DNA of 64,000 bases, taken from NCBI RefSeq assembly GCF_000002995.4, contig NW_025062479.1:5015221-5079220 (forward strand). Direction: 5' to 3'. The position numbers were made by a program, and so were the translations under genes. The notes beneath the pieces were generated by a model. The model was not told the origin of the DNA. It did no database searches and saw only the letters and a program-made list of their open reading frames with translations. Positions 11,701 to 25,076 of this stretch are shown piece after piece (the first letter of the stretch is position 1; each line of letters opens with the position of its first letter). Source of the DNA: Brugia malayi. Its lineage: Eukaryota > Nematoda > Chromadorea > Rhabditida > Onchocercidae.

Positions 11701-13583
11701 CAACATACTGCAGTAAATGTTTCAGAAAGTATGGTGGTACGTTTTTCGTATTTCTTTTCATTGTTCTTAATAATGTATGTGATGAGAGGAAAGCATTGTG
11801 ACATAAACACCCAGTTTTCCTTTTGTTTCTTTCCCGTTGAGTTTTGCATCAAGTCATAATTTATGAACGAATAAGATCAGTTCTAAATAAAAAGCTTTTA
11901 GGGAGCAGAATTGTTATGGCAGCCGCAGCTGGTGAAATTATATCTCAAGTTGCTACAGGAAACGTCGAACCCTGAAATTCTGGAGGTAATATTTCTGAAT
12001 ACAAGTTTGAAGTCATCATTTTACTCCTTTCTTTTGCTCAGTACGCATTCACTGAAATCTGCATGTTCTGTTGCGATTAAGCCTGAAATTACTGTTATTC
12101 ATTAAGAAGTCTTGGTAAATATGGCTTTGTTAGGCATCTGCTGGTGCAATACAGAACCTTGCTGCCTGCCAGTTCGAGCCATCAGTTAATGTCAGGACCT
12201 GTATACGCACAGAAAAAGGTTTGCCTGTGCTTGTGGAACTATTAAGACTGAATGACGACAAAGTTGTTTGCGCTGTAACAACAGCTTTACGAAACCTATC
12301 GCTTGATCAGGTCATTATTAGCATTTAATTGAAATCTGTCAAATTTCTAATATTTTTGCTTCTAAAAATCAAAAAAAAGTATTCGTTGAGTTTTCCAATC
12401 AGTATTTTTGATTAAGTTTTATATGATTTTTAGTTACATAGTACAAATGCAAGATGCATCTGTTGCAGCGAAATCGCGAACTGATCGGTAAATATGCAAT
12501 GAAAGATCTAGTGGCAAAGCTGCCTCGAGCTGACCAACGATTTAGAGATCCAAATGTGAGCGATGCAACAATTGGAGCAATTTTGGGCATATTATTTGAA
12601 ACTGTCAAGCATTCTGCAGACTTTACAAGGTTCTAATCTCTCTAGATTTTTCCAGTGATATTTATTATGAATGTTATTCTCACTTAGAAATGAAATGAAC
12701 CTATTCGTTATTCCAGAAACATTCACGAATGTGGAGGAACTGACCGACTACGAAATTTAGCCAGTTCACATCCTATGTACAGCAGTCGCATTTGTAAATA
12801 TGCATCACAGGTTGTCTACATTTACCCTTCCTTTTTTTTCAATTCGTTGCAAGAAGCAACTAACAGTCTTGTCTGTACATTCTCCGATAGATTTATAACT
12901 TCAACTAAATAGATTTTTGAATCGGCACCAAATAAATAAACAGTAGACATTAAAAAAAAGGCTGCAAATAACTGAATGCATTGTATAACGTCTGATATTG
13001 TTGGGGATATCTCGCAGGTTCTTTACTTGATGTGGCAGCACAAAGAACTTCATGATGGCTTCAAACGAAGCGGTTTGAAAGAATCAGACTTCTATTCGGG
13101 AACAACAATTCGCGCCCGTGATACAACAACACTTTCTCGACCAATATCATCGCAAGGCGCTGAGCGGCCAACACATTTAAAAAGTGAAAATCTCGATGAC
13201 AATGCGAACGCATGCGGTATCGGGCGATATGATACACTGGATAGTAGGGTGTGCTGATTAATGATTGTTTTTTAAAATATGAAACTTTCTTGGCCTAAAG
13301 TCATGGCCTTCCTTAAATGTTTGGGTTATAACAAGTATTTCCTTGTTATTTTGACAGACTTATGTAAAAGTCATCCCTATTTTAGTATCTATTTGACAAT
13401 GACCTCTTCTTGCAGGCCAATGCAGTAAAAGGTTGTGCATATGGCAAGACTTCGCCAGAGATTAATTCGCTAAATCTTTACAAAATCACAATACCAGAAT
13501 ACATTAATTTAGATCCTTTAATGAAGTTTATTATTCAAGGGAATAGTAATGCTAAATCTTATTCGGCTAAGCTAGTACGATAG
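5745..13583 (+). CDS. jac-1: p120/delta-catenin (JAC-1 type): four Fn3 domains plus armadillo repeats
   Basis: This junctional protein should bind the cadherin juxtamembrane region and tune adhesion. Exons: 5745-5878, 6296-6404, 6642-6777, 6886-6978, 7344-7459, 7517-7592, 7816-7947, 8015-8136, 8325-8397, 8641-8816, 9009-9162, 9284-9519, 9617-9704, 9920-10033, 10138-10281, 10359-10512, 10625-10745, 10855-10971, 11058-11209, 11331-11492, 11565-11736, 11902-11985, 12134-12310, 12469-12629, 12717-12810, 13018-13248, 13416-13583; about 1231 aa. An acidic start is followed by a [11 protein letters not shown] tract like that of vertebrate p120. Fn3 domains lie near residues 158-265, 266-389, 390-475 and 485-586 ([52 protein letters not shown]). 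Armadillo repeats run from about 635 to 1100 ([51 protein letters not shown]), with a lysine-rich insert ([12 protein letters not shown]). The second exon's donor is uncertain (6404 or 6476), as is the C-terminus. Confidence 0.9.
11210..11330 (+). other. Probable GC-AG intron in the catenin gene
   Basis: The upstream exon must end in phase 2 after GTT TTA AG, because the next exon starts G AAT GTT TCG and the join restores the conserved [14 protein letters not shown]. The only donor in that position is AAG|GCAAAT. The one nearby GT (11202) is in phase 0 and would drop conserved residues and break the frame. The acceptor is attttcag. Confidence 0.8.
11493..11564 (+). other. Second probable GC-AG intron (72 bp), in frame with the coding sequence
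   Basis: Between the armadillo motif CTLRNLSY and [11 protein letters not shown] lies an AT-rich, hydrophobic 24-codon stretch with no stop. Removing it from TACCG|GCATGT to tttcctag|A joins as LSYRIQEV in frame, close to the LSYQV junction of vertebrate p120. No GT donor gives the right phase. The alternative is that the 72 bp are coding or a retained intron. Confidence 0.6.
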
Positions 13584-16500
13584 TGTCCAGAATTTAATAT
13601 AATGCCAAGACAAAACACTGTTCAAATTTTTTTATTGTCAGCTGTATCGTTAAATAACTAAATTCTACTTGAATTTGATAAAGTTTGGCTTTTTTTTTTT
13701 TTTTTTTTTTTGAGGAACCCACTTTCCCTACATTTATTTACTTGAATACATTTTATCTTCTTACCATCTTCTATAATTATATTTCCTTTATCACGTGAAT
13801 AAGAGTGACTCTAGGTTAATAAGAATTTTAAGGCTGGTGAACCACTATACGCTTCGGTACACAAGCGCAGTGAACGTTGCGGCTCAACGGGTGGTGATAG
13901 TTGGGTGTGAACAAAATTTGTATATGTTATCATTATTCAACAGCTGGAACGAATAAGTTTGCAAGAAATTTAGAACTAATTTTGTTGAAATGATTCTGAA
14001 CCGATGATAGCACATTTCATATTATTGCATGCCATACTGGTGTTCATTTCTTATTTTAACAGATATTGTTCAGTGGTACTTTTATTCGCCATTAAGCCAC
14101 TAACTGTTATTCCTTTGTGCTTCATTCATCTCCGTTATTTAAAAGTACGGTTTTTTTCTTTTTATTTATTTATCAATGATTTCATAAAGGAGATTCATCT
14201 TTTCCACTAGAAAGCTTGTATCTTTAAAATTTCGATATTTAGAACCTCTGAAGAAATTAAAACCGTGTAAGACGAGATCTCTATTATTACTATGCAACTA
14301 ACTGAAAAGGGATAGTGCAAGTTGATGATTTTGAAGATTTTTAGATTCGTCGGTTTCGAAAACTTCACTTATCAATTCTTCTATACTCCTTCAACCACTT
14401 ATCATCTTGGGTCAGAAAAAAAAAAAAAAAAAACCAATACTTATTGGTTTTTCTTAGTTGATTGTAGTTAAAGGCAATCTTTATGCTTTTTTTAATATCG
14501 CTGATAGATGGGAGATATGTTGTTTATTCCTTTTTTGAGAGAGAGAGAAAAGGCAATATTTGCTTCATTTTAATGTTTTAATAGTACGGCGTATTCAGTT
14601 TCCAGCATAATCAAGGACTTATGTTTTTATATCTCGTTTTCCATTATGTTATCTGGGGTGTAACATTTTTCGCTGCTCATAAGGTTGTGGATATCTTCTT
14701 TTACAGTGCTTGTTGTTGATATTTTCTGTATTTTTTTTTCTTAATTTGGTCATTGTTAATTATCATTTCAAATTGATATTCAACAACGATGATGATTTCT
14801 CAACAAATATGGTAATTTTATGGTCAGGTTGTTCAATCAGTCGTAATACTTCACATGAATTTTGGTGATAAAAAAAACGACTAAAAAAAAATTTGCAAAT
14901 AAGTTATTTCCTTATTTTCTCAAAATTGAAACACTTTAATACTCGGAATATTGCTTAGAGTGTTATCCTCATTCACTTCACTTAAGGTTTCCGTGCTTTA
15001 TTGCCCATTATAGTGTGTATATTTTGGGTTATATGTTCTGCTTCCAGAAATTTGCTGTTTTGTATTTTCGTTTACCAATGAATTATTACCATATTTTGAA
15101 CAGTTCCAGATCTCAAAGTACAGGAGTTAATGCCGATTGCGTGGCGATTGTTCTCAATTTTCCTTTATCAGCACACGACCGAATTTCTATTCGTCTTTAA
15201 TTTCAAGAAAAGCTCCATGTGTTCATGAAATTATTTTCTGGATTTAAGAAATGCTGCTTTATGCTTACTAGTTATGGACATTTGCATTGCAACTTCCTCC
15301 TTTCTGATATTTCAGTTTGGCAAATAGAAATTGGCAGTTGTTTGATTAAAGATAAGAGTTCGTCCAGCTAAAATTTCTAAAATATGCAGGGTTCCCTTTG
15401 TAGGTCTGTGTGTTCAAAAATCAGACTGTTTTGTTTGCAAGTGATTGTTATTTTACAAATATAAGACTGTGATTGGTCATGACAAAGTACAGTGATCAAA
15501 ATAGGTAGTTATAGTTCTAGTGCAGCGTGAATAATCGGAAACAGTAAGGAGGTTTTCGCGTGTTATGGTGATAATTGAGGTTGTGGTAAATAATGTAAGT
15601 CGAGTAAAGAGATTACATAGACTAGAAAGAGTGGGAGTTGATTTCTTACTTAAGCAGTTGAACTGATTGTTTTTATTCAGGAGCCATTCTGAATGTTTTC
15701 ATTTTCATTTGTGTTAAACTGCTATATAATTTAGATTGCGATTGTAAATTGTAATTTTGAAGAACTACGGGTTGTCTGCCTGTAAGATAAAAATTGAATA
15801 GCAAGCTTCAGTGAAGAGTGGTGCGGCTTGTATCATCATTCACAAAACCATTAGACATGAAAAAATAGGCCAAAATTAGTAGGAAATATCGGGCACTGAT
15901 AGTAAGGAGCCAAAATAATCCCAAAATAAAAAGAACGATAGTGATGCTGATTTCTTTGATAACATTGCTTTTTCACCAGTATTATTTTAGCTTATTACGA
16001 AGATGGAACGTTAAAAATTAGTGCATGTAAATATCATTGGAAAATCTTTGTTGGTTTCTTAATAGTCGGGATATACTGTTTAGAAAAGAATTCCTCACTG
16101 AGGTCTGGTGGGCAATGACCTTTTTCATTAGATCAGTCAAAACTCTATTCTTCATTAGCAATATTTAGCTGAATTTTAATTGACATGAGCATTAAAAATG
16201 TAAAGCGTTTAGGCTTTTCGAAAAAAAAACTGGGAATGTCTTCTGCTATTTTTAGCATATTTATCGGAATTTTATCCATGTGAGAATAAAATAGTTCTGG
16301 AAGTGGATTCTTTAAGTCTTATTTTTTCGGTCAGTTTATAATTGCATAAGTTTCTTTTACACCACTTTAAATGAAGATACCTGTTCACTACCACCTGTCA
16401 ATAGCTCTCTTCCATCAAATTTTAATAACATGGCATTTATTAATCATCAGTAATGATTAATAATTTAATAATCGGCATCAAAATCATGAAAATGTTACTA

Positions 16501-19500
16501 ACTTCTGGCAGACTTAGACATTTTAACCTTTAGACAGCAAGCATTTATTTATTTTACGAAATTGATGTTACGAGCTTCTTTGGCGCTCCTATTGCAGGAT
16601 GTTTCCGATACCACTAAATCATCACTATAAATACGCATTTCAATGCAATTCCGCTGATGCGACAATTTTTTTTTTCTTCATCATATTTGCAGGAAGATAA
16701 GAAAGAATAATTTGCAGCATAAAAGCATTTCTGAGACATCAAGAAAAGCCACCTTTAAACATTTCATCTCCGGTAAATTAAAAATTTCTCTCCACATCTA
16801 CAGGACTATTCGATGCAAGGACTGTTCAACTGTTTAACGATCTGCGTATGTTTTAAGGTTTCTGCGACATAAGCAGTGGTAGGCAACTAAAATTTACTCG
16901 AAAAGCTTTTTAAATTTAAGATATAGAATTTTAAAAGAATATTTCTTTAAAATTTAAAGATCAGTTCTTCCCAGTGAATGCACATATTTGAATCATGAGA
17001 GCACATTTGTGTATGCTTCGCATAATCTTTTAAAATTAACACTAGGAAAGCATAAAAAAGAATTTGTAAACTTGCCGAATGATTTATTTTTGCATAATTT
17101 CGAGATTGTCATGGAAAGGAAGCTTCATTTCGATGAAAGACAAGAAAGTATATTGCGTAGAGAGGTTAGGAAAGTTGGTGTTGATAACATCAACTGAAAG
17201 ACGGTTCCGAGGCTTTGAAGTGTCAAGTGAAATAGTAATTGACCATCAACAACACAAATCGGTAAATCGTTCATGTGAAGCATTCTAGCTCTCCAACCCT
17301 GACCTCGTAACTGTTTCATCCTTCCCTTGTCTCCAATGCTTCCATCATTTCGGGTCAGTCATTCTTGCACCGAAGAAATAAGTTTTATGCGTTTGAGGTC
17401 TAATTAAAAGGGATACTAAATACTTCTATGATACATATTCCACACCATTTGCAAAAGCTCCTCTCACAACATCATCTGCATACATGAAAGCACCATTCCG
17501 CCCTTTCGTTTTTGCACACATTGCGACCACTGCCTCTGTTTCATCCAACTTGAAGTCCATTTTGAATTATTGACGTGGTAGGGGGTACAACATACATTCA
17601 CGTGCCTGACTCATTGCTGTGCTGTAGCTTTCTGATACAACAGAACCTTTAGATGAATTATTATATTATTTGCTATCTACATTAATGAGACTTAATTTTC
17701 TCAATTAAATTTTTTTTGAAAAGAAGATTTCTTTAAGAAACTTTTTGGATCTATTTGCAGGTGTACTGTCATTCGAAACAAGCTTATAAATTTCCTAGCT
17801 CCCATAGCATTGCGTGATTATGCCAGTCAGAAGTGATAAGTAAATAAATTTTAATAAATGTTCTCTCATAGTGAAGCACTAACTTTGTAATCATTTTGAA
17901 TTTCTTCCAATATAAGACTTATATTACAAGTCGTTATATATGAAATTGAGTGAACCAAAAGACGAATTGTATGGATTTATACCAAAAATGATTAAAATAA
18001 ATTTCCAACTTATTAATTTCTAAAAAGGCTTATAACATCAATCATTATAAAGTTCCGTTTAATAAATTTGATCGTGATATTATTGACATCTTTATCGAAA
18101 GTTATACGTTTTGCATATTGCGGGTGGTTTTGATATTTAATTAACATTCCTGGTTACCAAAGCAATGAATTATTTTGGGAACATACTGATGACAAGCAGG
18201 AACAGGAGTTACTGCAGTACTTGTGTAGAGATTATGAAACAATAATATAGTATAAATAACCACTTTCTCAGTATTATTATATGATAAATGTCATTGCATC
18301 CGTCAACTTTTCATAATTTATGACAATTAGGTGAATAAATCAATAGTGCAAAACTCATTCCTATGCGTGAAGGGGATAGCAGAAATTATTTTAGTTTTAC
18401 TGATTGAAACAATTTTCGATTTTTTTATATTATCAGTGCAATTATTATTTTTTAATTCTGAATCTTCCAATTAAACATATCTAATCTGTTATTTAGTGGT
18501 TGTAATTCTACATTTTTATTTCAATAGTAATAAGGCATTATACCCATATAGAAATTACTGCATCTCAATGTTTTCTAAGACAATCAGCAAAGGTCTTTTA
18601 GAAATATGTAATGGCGCCAACGATTTATTATGTAGAAGTATTTTGATGTGTACCGAAGGCATTTAGAAAGACAATCACTAACTTTACGCTGACTTCACAG
18701 CGATTTGTTGTTATCCTTTGACTAATAGCTCCAAAAGAATTGTACCTGTTCATAAAAACCGTTCCAGAAAATGAAAAGATTGCACTCCACTTTCTTGAAA
18801 GGAATATTTTCTAGTTTCAATTTCGATAAAATATTATTTGATCTATGTTAAAATTAGAATATACAAAGTAATCATCATAGGCAAATTCAAATTTTCCGAA
18901 GTTGATGTATATCATGAAGTTCAAACTTGATGTGGAGTAGTCATCATCAGATCAAAATGACTTATGTCACTGGCATTGCGGATAATTGTTAATAATTAAT
19001 TTTCAATTTTTAAAATAAATCAGGACACGGTTACGTTTTGGACTCTTTACAAAACCACTTAAATCAATTTGTTTTCAAAAGTGCTAACAGGAATGCTAGT
19101 GGATCGGACAGTTTGGCTTAATATACCAATATTTTTATGATTCATTTATTCTTCTATCCTTCAAAGTTATTACACCAAATGCAATGAAATGTTCAAGTCA
19201 CATTTCTCATGAACTAAACAAATTATATGGAATTTTGAAAATGCGAAAAGGAACATTATTTTTACCTTCCAAATATTCTTCAAATTAATCTAATAGAAAT
19301 TTCAATAATATTAGCTTGCATGTTATCAGCGAAAAGAAAAATGAACGTGCTAAGCAATCGATGAAAGTTAACGGTAGCATAATTAGCGAAGCAAATTTAG
19401 AGTTTCAACAAGAGAAGAAATATTAAAGATTTGGGTACAGTCAACCAAAAAAAGGACTTTTTCGTATAAGTTATTCCCGATTGTCAACAAGAATCATCTG

Positions 19501-22500
19501 TTCAAACCGAATCAAATAAGCGCAATATTATTATTTCTGTTGTAAAAATAGATCTTCTTTGTTGATTATCAGAAATTCTGAAATAAAAGTGTAAAGATTT
19601 GTTGAAAATTTTGCCTATAGTTTTTTTTTTTTTTTTTAATCGCTCCTACTTTTGAAGAAGGAAAATGAAAAGTTGAAGGTTTAGATTAATTGTTATGTAT
19701 TGACTGCAGGCGATTTCTGGTTGTAGTTAGAAAGTTGCACATTTTAAGAATTTTCAAGTGAAAATTGAATGGAAGGAGGAAATTTTCAGGTGATATCAGT
19801 CATTTTGCTAAGAAAAACAACAAAATATTCTTTTTTTTCGCAGCTTGACATTAGAGCAGCACCAGAAGGGTACTGCGATACACTCCATACACTGTATGCG
19901 TTTGCCATACACTCTTAGAATGAGTTAAATATTTTTACTTAACTTATCTGTCTTTTTAAGACACTAACATTTAGCGCATTATGTATGTTTCCTAGTTATT
20001 TGTATAGAAGAGCCACTAAAATGCAGTTAACCTGGAAATATTATCTGAATTATCAACAAAAATTAGTTCTTGATATCTCACACTTGAATATCGACTCATT
20101 TGGCACTTATGAATTTTTAATTTTTCTATTGGGAATTGCAAACTTTTAAGTTTTAAGTTTCGAACTATAGAATAATATTTTGAAGTTTCATACAAGAAGT
20201 TAATAATAAATTATATTGCCCGATTATATCAATATATTTCCAATTTTCTATACTGTTATATAAAATATGCTGCATGATTTACATATTTTGTACTATTTAA
20301 ATGGCACCATATGGTACTGGGCACTGATTTTACAAATTCTGATTTGCAACCGGGTCAGTGCAAGTTATTAAATAGCCGAATAAGTAAGTTCATTAAATTG
20401 ATATCAATCTTAATTTCGTCAAGGAAGAGTTCTGTTCATCTGCGAGGAGGAGAATTGTACTCATCTAGGCTCGGAAGGTTCCACTGGTTTAAGATATGAA
20501 TGGGAAAAGCAAGAAGAAAGATGAAGAATTGAAGGGCGTGGATATGGACAGCTGGGAGGACATCGTCAACCATCATCGCATTTGCATTTGTCAAAGATCG
20601 TTTATTCAGAATGGGCGAAGTATGTTCATTTTGAACTGTCTTTGAACCACAAATCTCGACGACAGATCTCGTCATTTTCAATTCCAAACATTGATCTTTT
20701 CTTTCTTTTTATCCTGAATGGCATTACAATTCAAATTTTAGCTCCGTAAACTTCAGATTCACTAAACTTTATTATATTCATTATTTATTTTGTTTTGTCT
20801 TTATTTTTACATCTATTGAATATTGAATTTCGAATATTCGCAATTGTAGTTGGTAATTAGCTCGAATAGAGGATGGCGATGATTCTTGAATCTGAGCTGT
20901 AAAAAATTTAGAGAGAATAAGGTATTAAATGGCTCTGTCCTATTTTCCCTTTTTATTGCAAAAAGGACTACATGAAAAGTGTAGAATATTAAAAGTAATA
21001 ACTGGCAATGAAAATCGGAAACTATCCCCTTAAAGTGTATTGAATGATGCAGTTCGTGTATATATTCCGTCAGTCATGTATCTGTGCATGTTTTATGTAG
21101 GAATGAGAGGACAAGACTCGTTGAAGAAATCGACAAAACAGGATCCAGGAAGAGGAAGGTGGGAAATGGGAGGAGGTTGTCAATAATGAATTTTAACAGA
21201 GATGAGACACGTTCACTGAAGAAGAACGGACGAGGTTGAGACACATACATGCCAAAACTTAGGACTAACTCAGTCGGGTCCAAATTCTCTTTCAACAAAT
21301 GAACTATCCCATATGCGCCATCATCGAAGTATCATTGTCGTATTTGTTCGTCACATCAAATCTCACCCATTTGTGATTGTTATCACATGTTAGTGGCACC
21401 TACATATGCATTAACTAAACAGTCGCCATGCATGCTCGTATGCCGACAAACATATTCAACCACGTGTCCTGCTGCGGCATTACATGCCTGTTTATCATCT
21501 ATCCATCCGATTTTCACGATGTGACAAAGCAACGACAAACACACCCTTTCCCTACAGCATAGAAGAATACAGGCATTCAGAACACTGTCTGCAGTTCGTT
21601 TTGCTCAATTTACCGTATTCCCTCGAATCCTCCATCTTTATCTCCATGTCGTTCCAAACATTGGATTTTTGTATTTTCATCAAATTATAGTCTTCTCAAA
21701 CTTAAAACACAAAAACAGCAATACCCTTTTCTGTTAAATATGATTAACCAAGATTTTGCGTTTTATGTATTAATATGTTATATCAGACAGAAAAAATCCA
21801 CATGTTCTATATATTCATTAGAGAAATACTAAATTCTTAAATGTGAGATTCTATTCTTTAACTTACGGAATCGTGAATTTTCATTAAAATTAAAAATAAC
21901 ATAACAGAAGTTGCTGACCCCATCAAGCTTGAAGGAGAAAGAGAAGTTAATCGTTTAGAAAACAAGTGATGCTACTTAGTTATAATATGTTCTCAATGAC
22001 TGATCCTAATTAATGGTAAATCCTTTGGGATTATTTTATTCCGTATCATGTGGAACGCCTATAAATATTACTTTGATAAAAGGTCATGTGGACAACGCAG
22101 ATTGCCGTTCTTGGCACAATAATCAAGATCGCCAAGTCAGTAACTCAATTTTTGTCAATAGACTATCACTGAGGAATATTCTAATTATTGTTTTGTAAAT
22201 GAAATTCGTACCTAAAATTGTATGGCAAAAATTGAGCAGATGATAAACCAAAGCAACGGTTCTCGAAAACTTTGATTTCTTAAATCTTTAAATTTCATGA
22301 AATCTTAGGAATTGGTTTAAGCATGATAGATGAGATGTAGAATAGCTAGCGAAAGTTCAAATAAAGTCATCTAAAAGAAAATGGTTATAGATATTAATCA
22401 TTGAATAAGCAGCGTCTTTTCTCCACATATATTTATTTATTTAAATAGTTATCACGACTTACTTCCAATGATTTGGTATTTCTACAATTGCAATTTTCAT

Positions 22501-23059
22501 TCAGCTCATTTGAAGAATAAAATAATGTATCTAAAACATTTGGTCTAAATTTTCAATTTGATAGTTTAAAAATCTGCTCTCCTCCCAACTACCTATTGAC
22601 TACTGTAATTTCTTCAAATTTCGAAAATGGAATAGAAACTCTTGAAACTAATGAAGGTCATGTAATAATAATATTTGTTTTATATAGTACTAGTGCATAC
22701 CAGAAAAAAAATTCTGGTAATATGAATTTCATCTTTTGGACACAGTTTATTTAAGGAAGATATTATGTGGTTCTTAAGGATGAAGTGTTAATTATCTGTA
22801 AACAGATGATCCTTGGAGAGGTACAAATGCATTTGACACCTGTATACACATTTATCGCAGCACTGGATCTAATCCATAATCAGTAAACATCATCACTTAA
22901 CCATATCAAATAACAACAACCTATTGTTCTTCTTTTGCCTTAACTATCATAACCTATGTTTTTCTCATTAAAAAAACCTTTGTTGAAATTGCCGTTAGAA
23001 AATCGTTGAAATTCAGAATGAAATTGAAAAATTCCCTAATTTTCGAAATAAAAAAACTT

Positions 23060-23112
23060 AGTTTATTGCTTTTAATAAAAGTTTCTGTTTATTGTTTTTA
23101 ATAAAAATTTTT
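23060..23112. repeat. 27-bp imperfect tandem duplication
   Basis: Two neighbouring copies built on gtttattgcttttaataaaa and gtttattgtttttaataaaa. Local duplication in AT-rich DNA. Confidence 0.7.
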
Positions 23113-23284
23113 ATGAGAATTTCAAGTTTGTCATCGACTATTTCGGCTATTTATAAAATTTAATCACTAACACCACTGCTATGAAGAATATTACCACCAT
23201 CTTCAATTTTATTTTACCATTGTTTATCTGTTATTATCATTAAATTATTATCAATATTGCTATCATTATCATGCTAGTGGTCGT

Positions 23285-23588
23285 TAGGTTTGGTAGTCAT
23301 CACTGATGGTGCATTTGCGCTGTCTCCTTCTCAGGGGGGGGAAATTATCTTCCGGCTCATTGCTCCTTATAGCACCAACAAAAGAAGACGAGCCAAACAG
23401 GGAAAGGCAACCGTTGAGCCTCTTTAACAACCACCAAACATCGATGAGCTAGCTTACTCTTCACTAAATTTAATGCTTCTTTAACTGCATGAGCTTATTC
23501 CTTTAGTTTCAAACTACTACATGTAATTATAAATCGTAAGACTAGGTTTGGTAGTCATTACTGATGCTGTATTTGCATTGTCTCTTTT
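23285..23588 (+). repeat. Pair of 45-bp direct repeats about 258 bp apart
   Basis: The segment beginning taggtttggtagtcatcac at 23285-23330 recurs, with a few substitutions, at 23543-23588. The intervening 210 bp are unusually GC-rich for this neighbourhood and contain a run of eight G (23333-23340). This could be the trace of a small mobile element or segmental duplication; no transposase or known termini are visible. Confidence 0.6.
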
Positions 23589-23720
23589 ATTATTATTATT
23601 ATAAGTATTAGTATTATTATTGTCATTACTATTGTTATTATTTTATCAGTATTATTAGTATTATTATTGTCAGTATTATTAATATTATTGTTACTATTAT
23701 TATTATTATTAATTATTGTT
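23583..23720. repeat. Interrupted (TTA)n microsatellite
   Basis: TTA/ATT trinucleotides broken by occasional G or C. A short complementary run of AATAAT follows at about 23787-23810, so the two could pair in single strands. Confidence 0.85.
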
Positions 23721-25043
23721 ATTAGAGTTCATTTATAAGAAAAGTTACTCCCGAATTCAATAAATAATGGTTTCAGTTAGATGATAAAATAATAATAATA
23801 GTAATAACAATAATTAGTATTTCTATGACATCATGTTGGACCTTTCTTTAAATGAAAAATGATCTGAATTATTAATGCGCTTAATGTGAATGGTCAGAAA
23901 ATGGTCCAATTTAAACGATTATTCAATATATAAATCTAACTCATCCAGTAATTGTTTGCGTTTTTACCATTTCCATTGAACCGATAAATTCGAGAATTTA
24001 TCATGCTAATAGTACTTTTAGTGAAACGAACTTTTCCCGCCAAATACTTCATTAAAAAAAAAAAAAAAAAGAATTTAGAAAATACTTGTCACTAGTTGTA
24101 CTGATATTAACAGAAAGGGTGGGTGAGAGCACGAGAACTGAAAATAAAGAGGAGAAATATTAATACACTCTGTTTGCATTTTCCATAACAGAGACGTCAA
24201 GTTTCGCAACAAAAAAGTTTTTAAAATTCCAACATTTTTACATTCCTTTGTTTCTTAACACCTTCCTTCCTAAACACTGTTGTTTAAAGAACAAGTAGTT
24301 TTTACATTCTTTTACTCACCATACCTTTTTTTTATCTGCTTATCAAATGGACATATATGATAACAAAATATCTTATTGGATATATCATTTATTTGTTTAG
24401 ATAATTTCATATACGCTTTGTTTCACACTGTTGTTCTGCTGTAAGTACAGTATATTTCTTGTGCTCTATCACTGATGAGTATAATTTTGAAATTTCACCA
24501 AATCTTTATTTTAGTTTTTTTTTAAACTACTGTTTCCTAGTTTATGTAAATTATATCCATTCCATATTGAGGTAACATTTCCTTTGTAATACTAATCATT
24601 AATAATTAAGAAAAATTTTTTTATAAATTAGACGAATTAAAAGCAATGACTGAATCAACTGAAGATTTGAAAAGATTGGACTGAAACTTTCATCAATGAT
24701 GAGTCAAATAATGAAAATAGCGAGAACTCATGGACGTCCAAGGGGTCTACTGTCGGCATAATTTACCTATAGAAAGAAGTTTGAAGTGACTGATGTGTCG
24801 TAAAAAAGAGAGAGAATCATTTCATCCTAAGCTATCAGTTCTAATTAACATTAACTAGTAGCCATTTTTTGCCGACCATCAATTAAGTAATTATCTTTTA
24901 CAGAGGCGATACGAAACTTATTTCATTTAAACTTGATCGTTTGTATAATGGGTCATTAAAAGTGAAAGTTTTGAGTATGCAGTAAGCTTAGTATTCATTT
25001 TCGCATTAAGTTTTTCAAATCTGATCCTATATGAGTTAAATGA

Positions 25044-25076
25044 TGGTGGTGCTGATGATGATGATGATGATGATGT
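25044..25076. repeat. (GAT)n trinucleotide tract
   Basis: About ten GAT/GGT-type triplets in a row within intergenic DNA; a similar short tract is near 27045-27065. Confidence 0.8.

Noticed and set aside
20496..20639. 48-codon plus-strand ORF starting with a Lys/Glu-rich segment
   Set aside because: Composition is somewhat coding-like, but there is no family match, splice structure or upstream signal; kept only as a remark in the intergenic entry.
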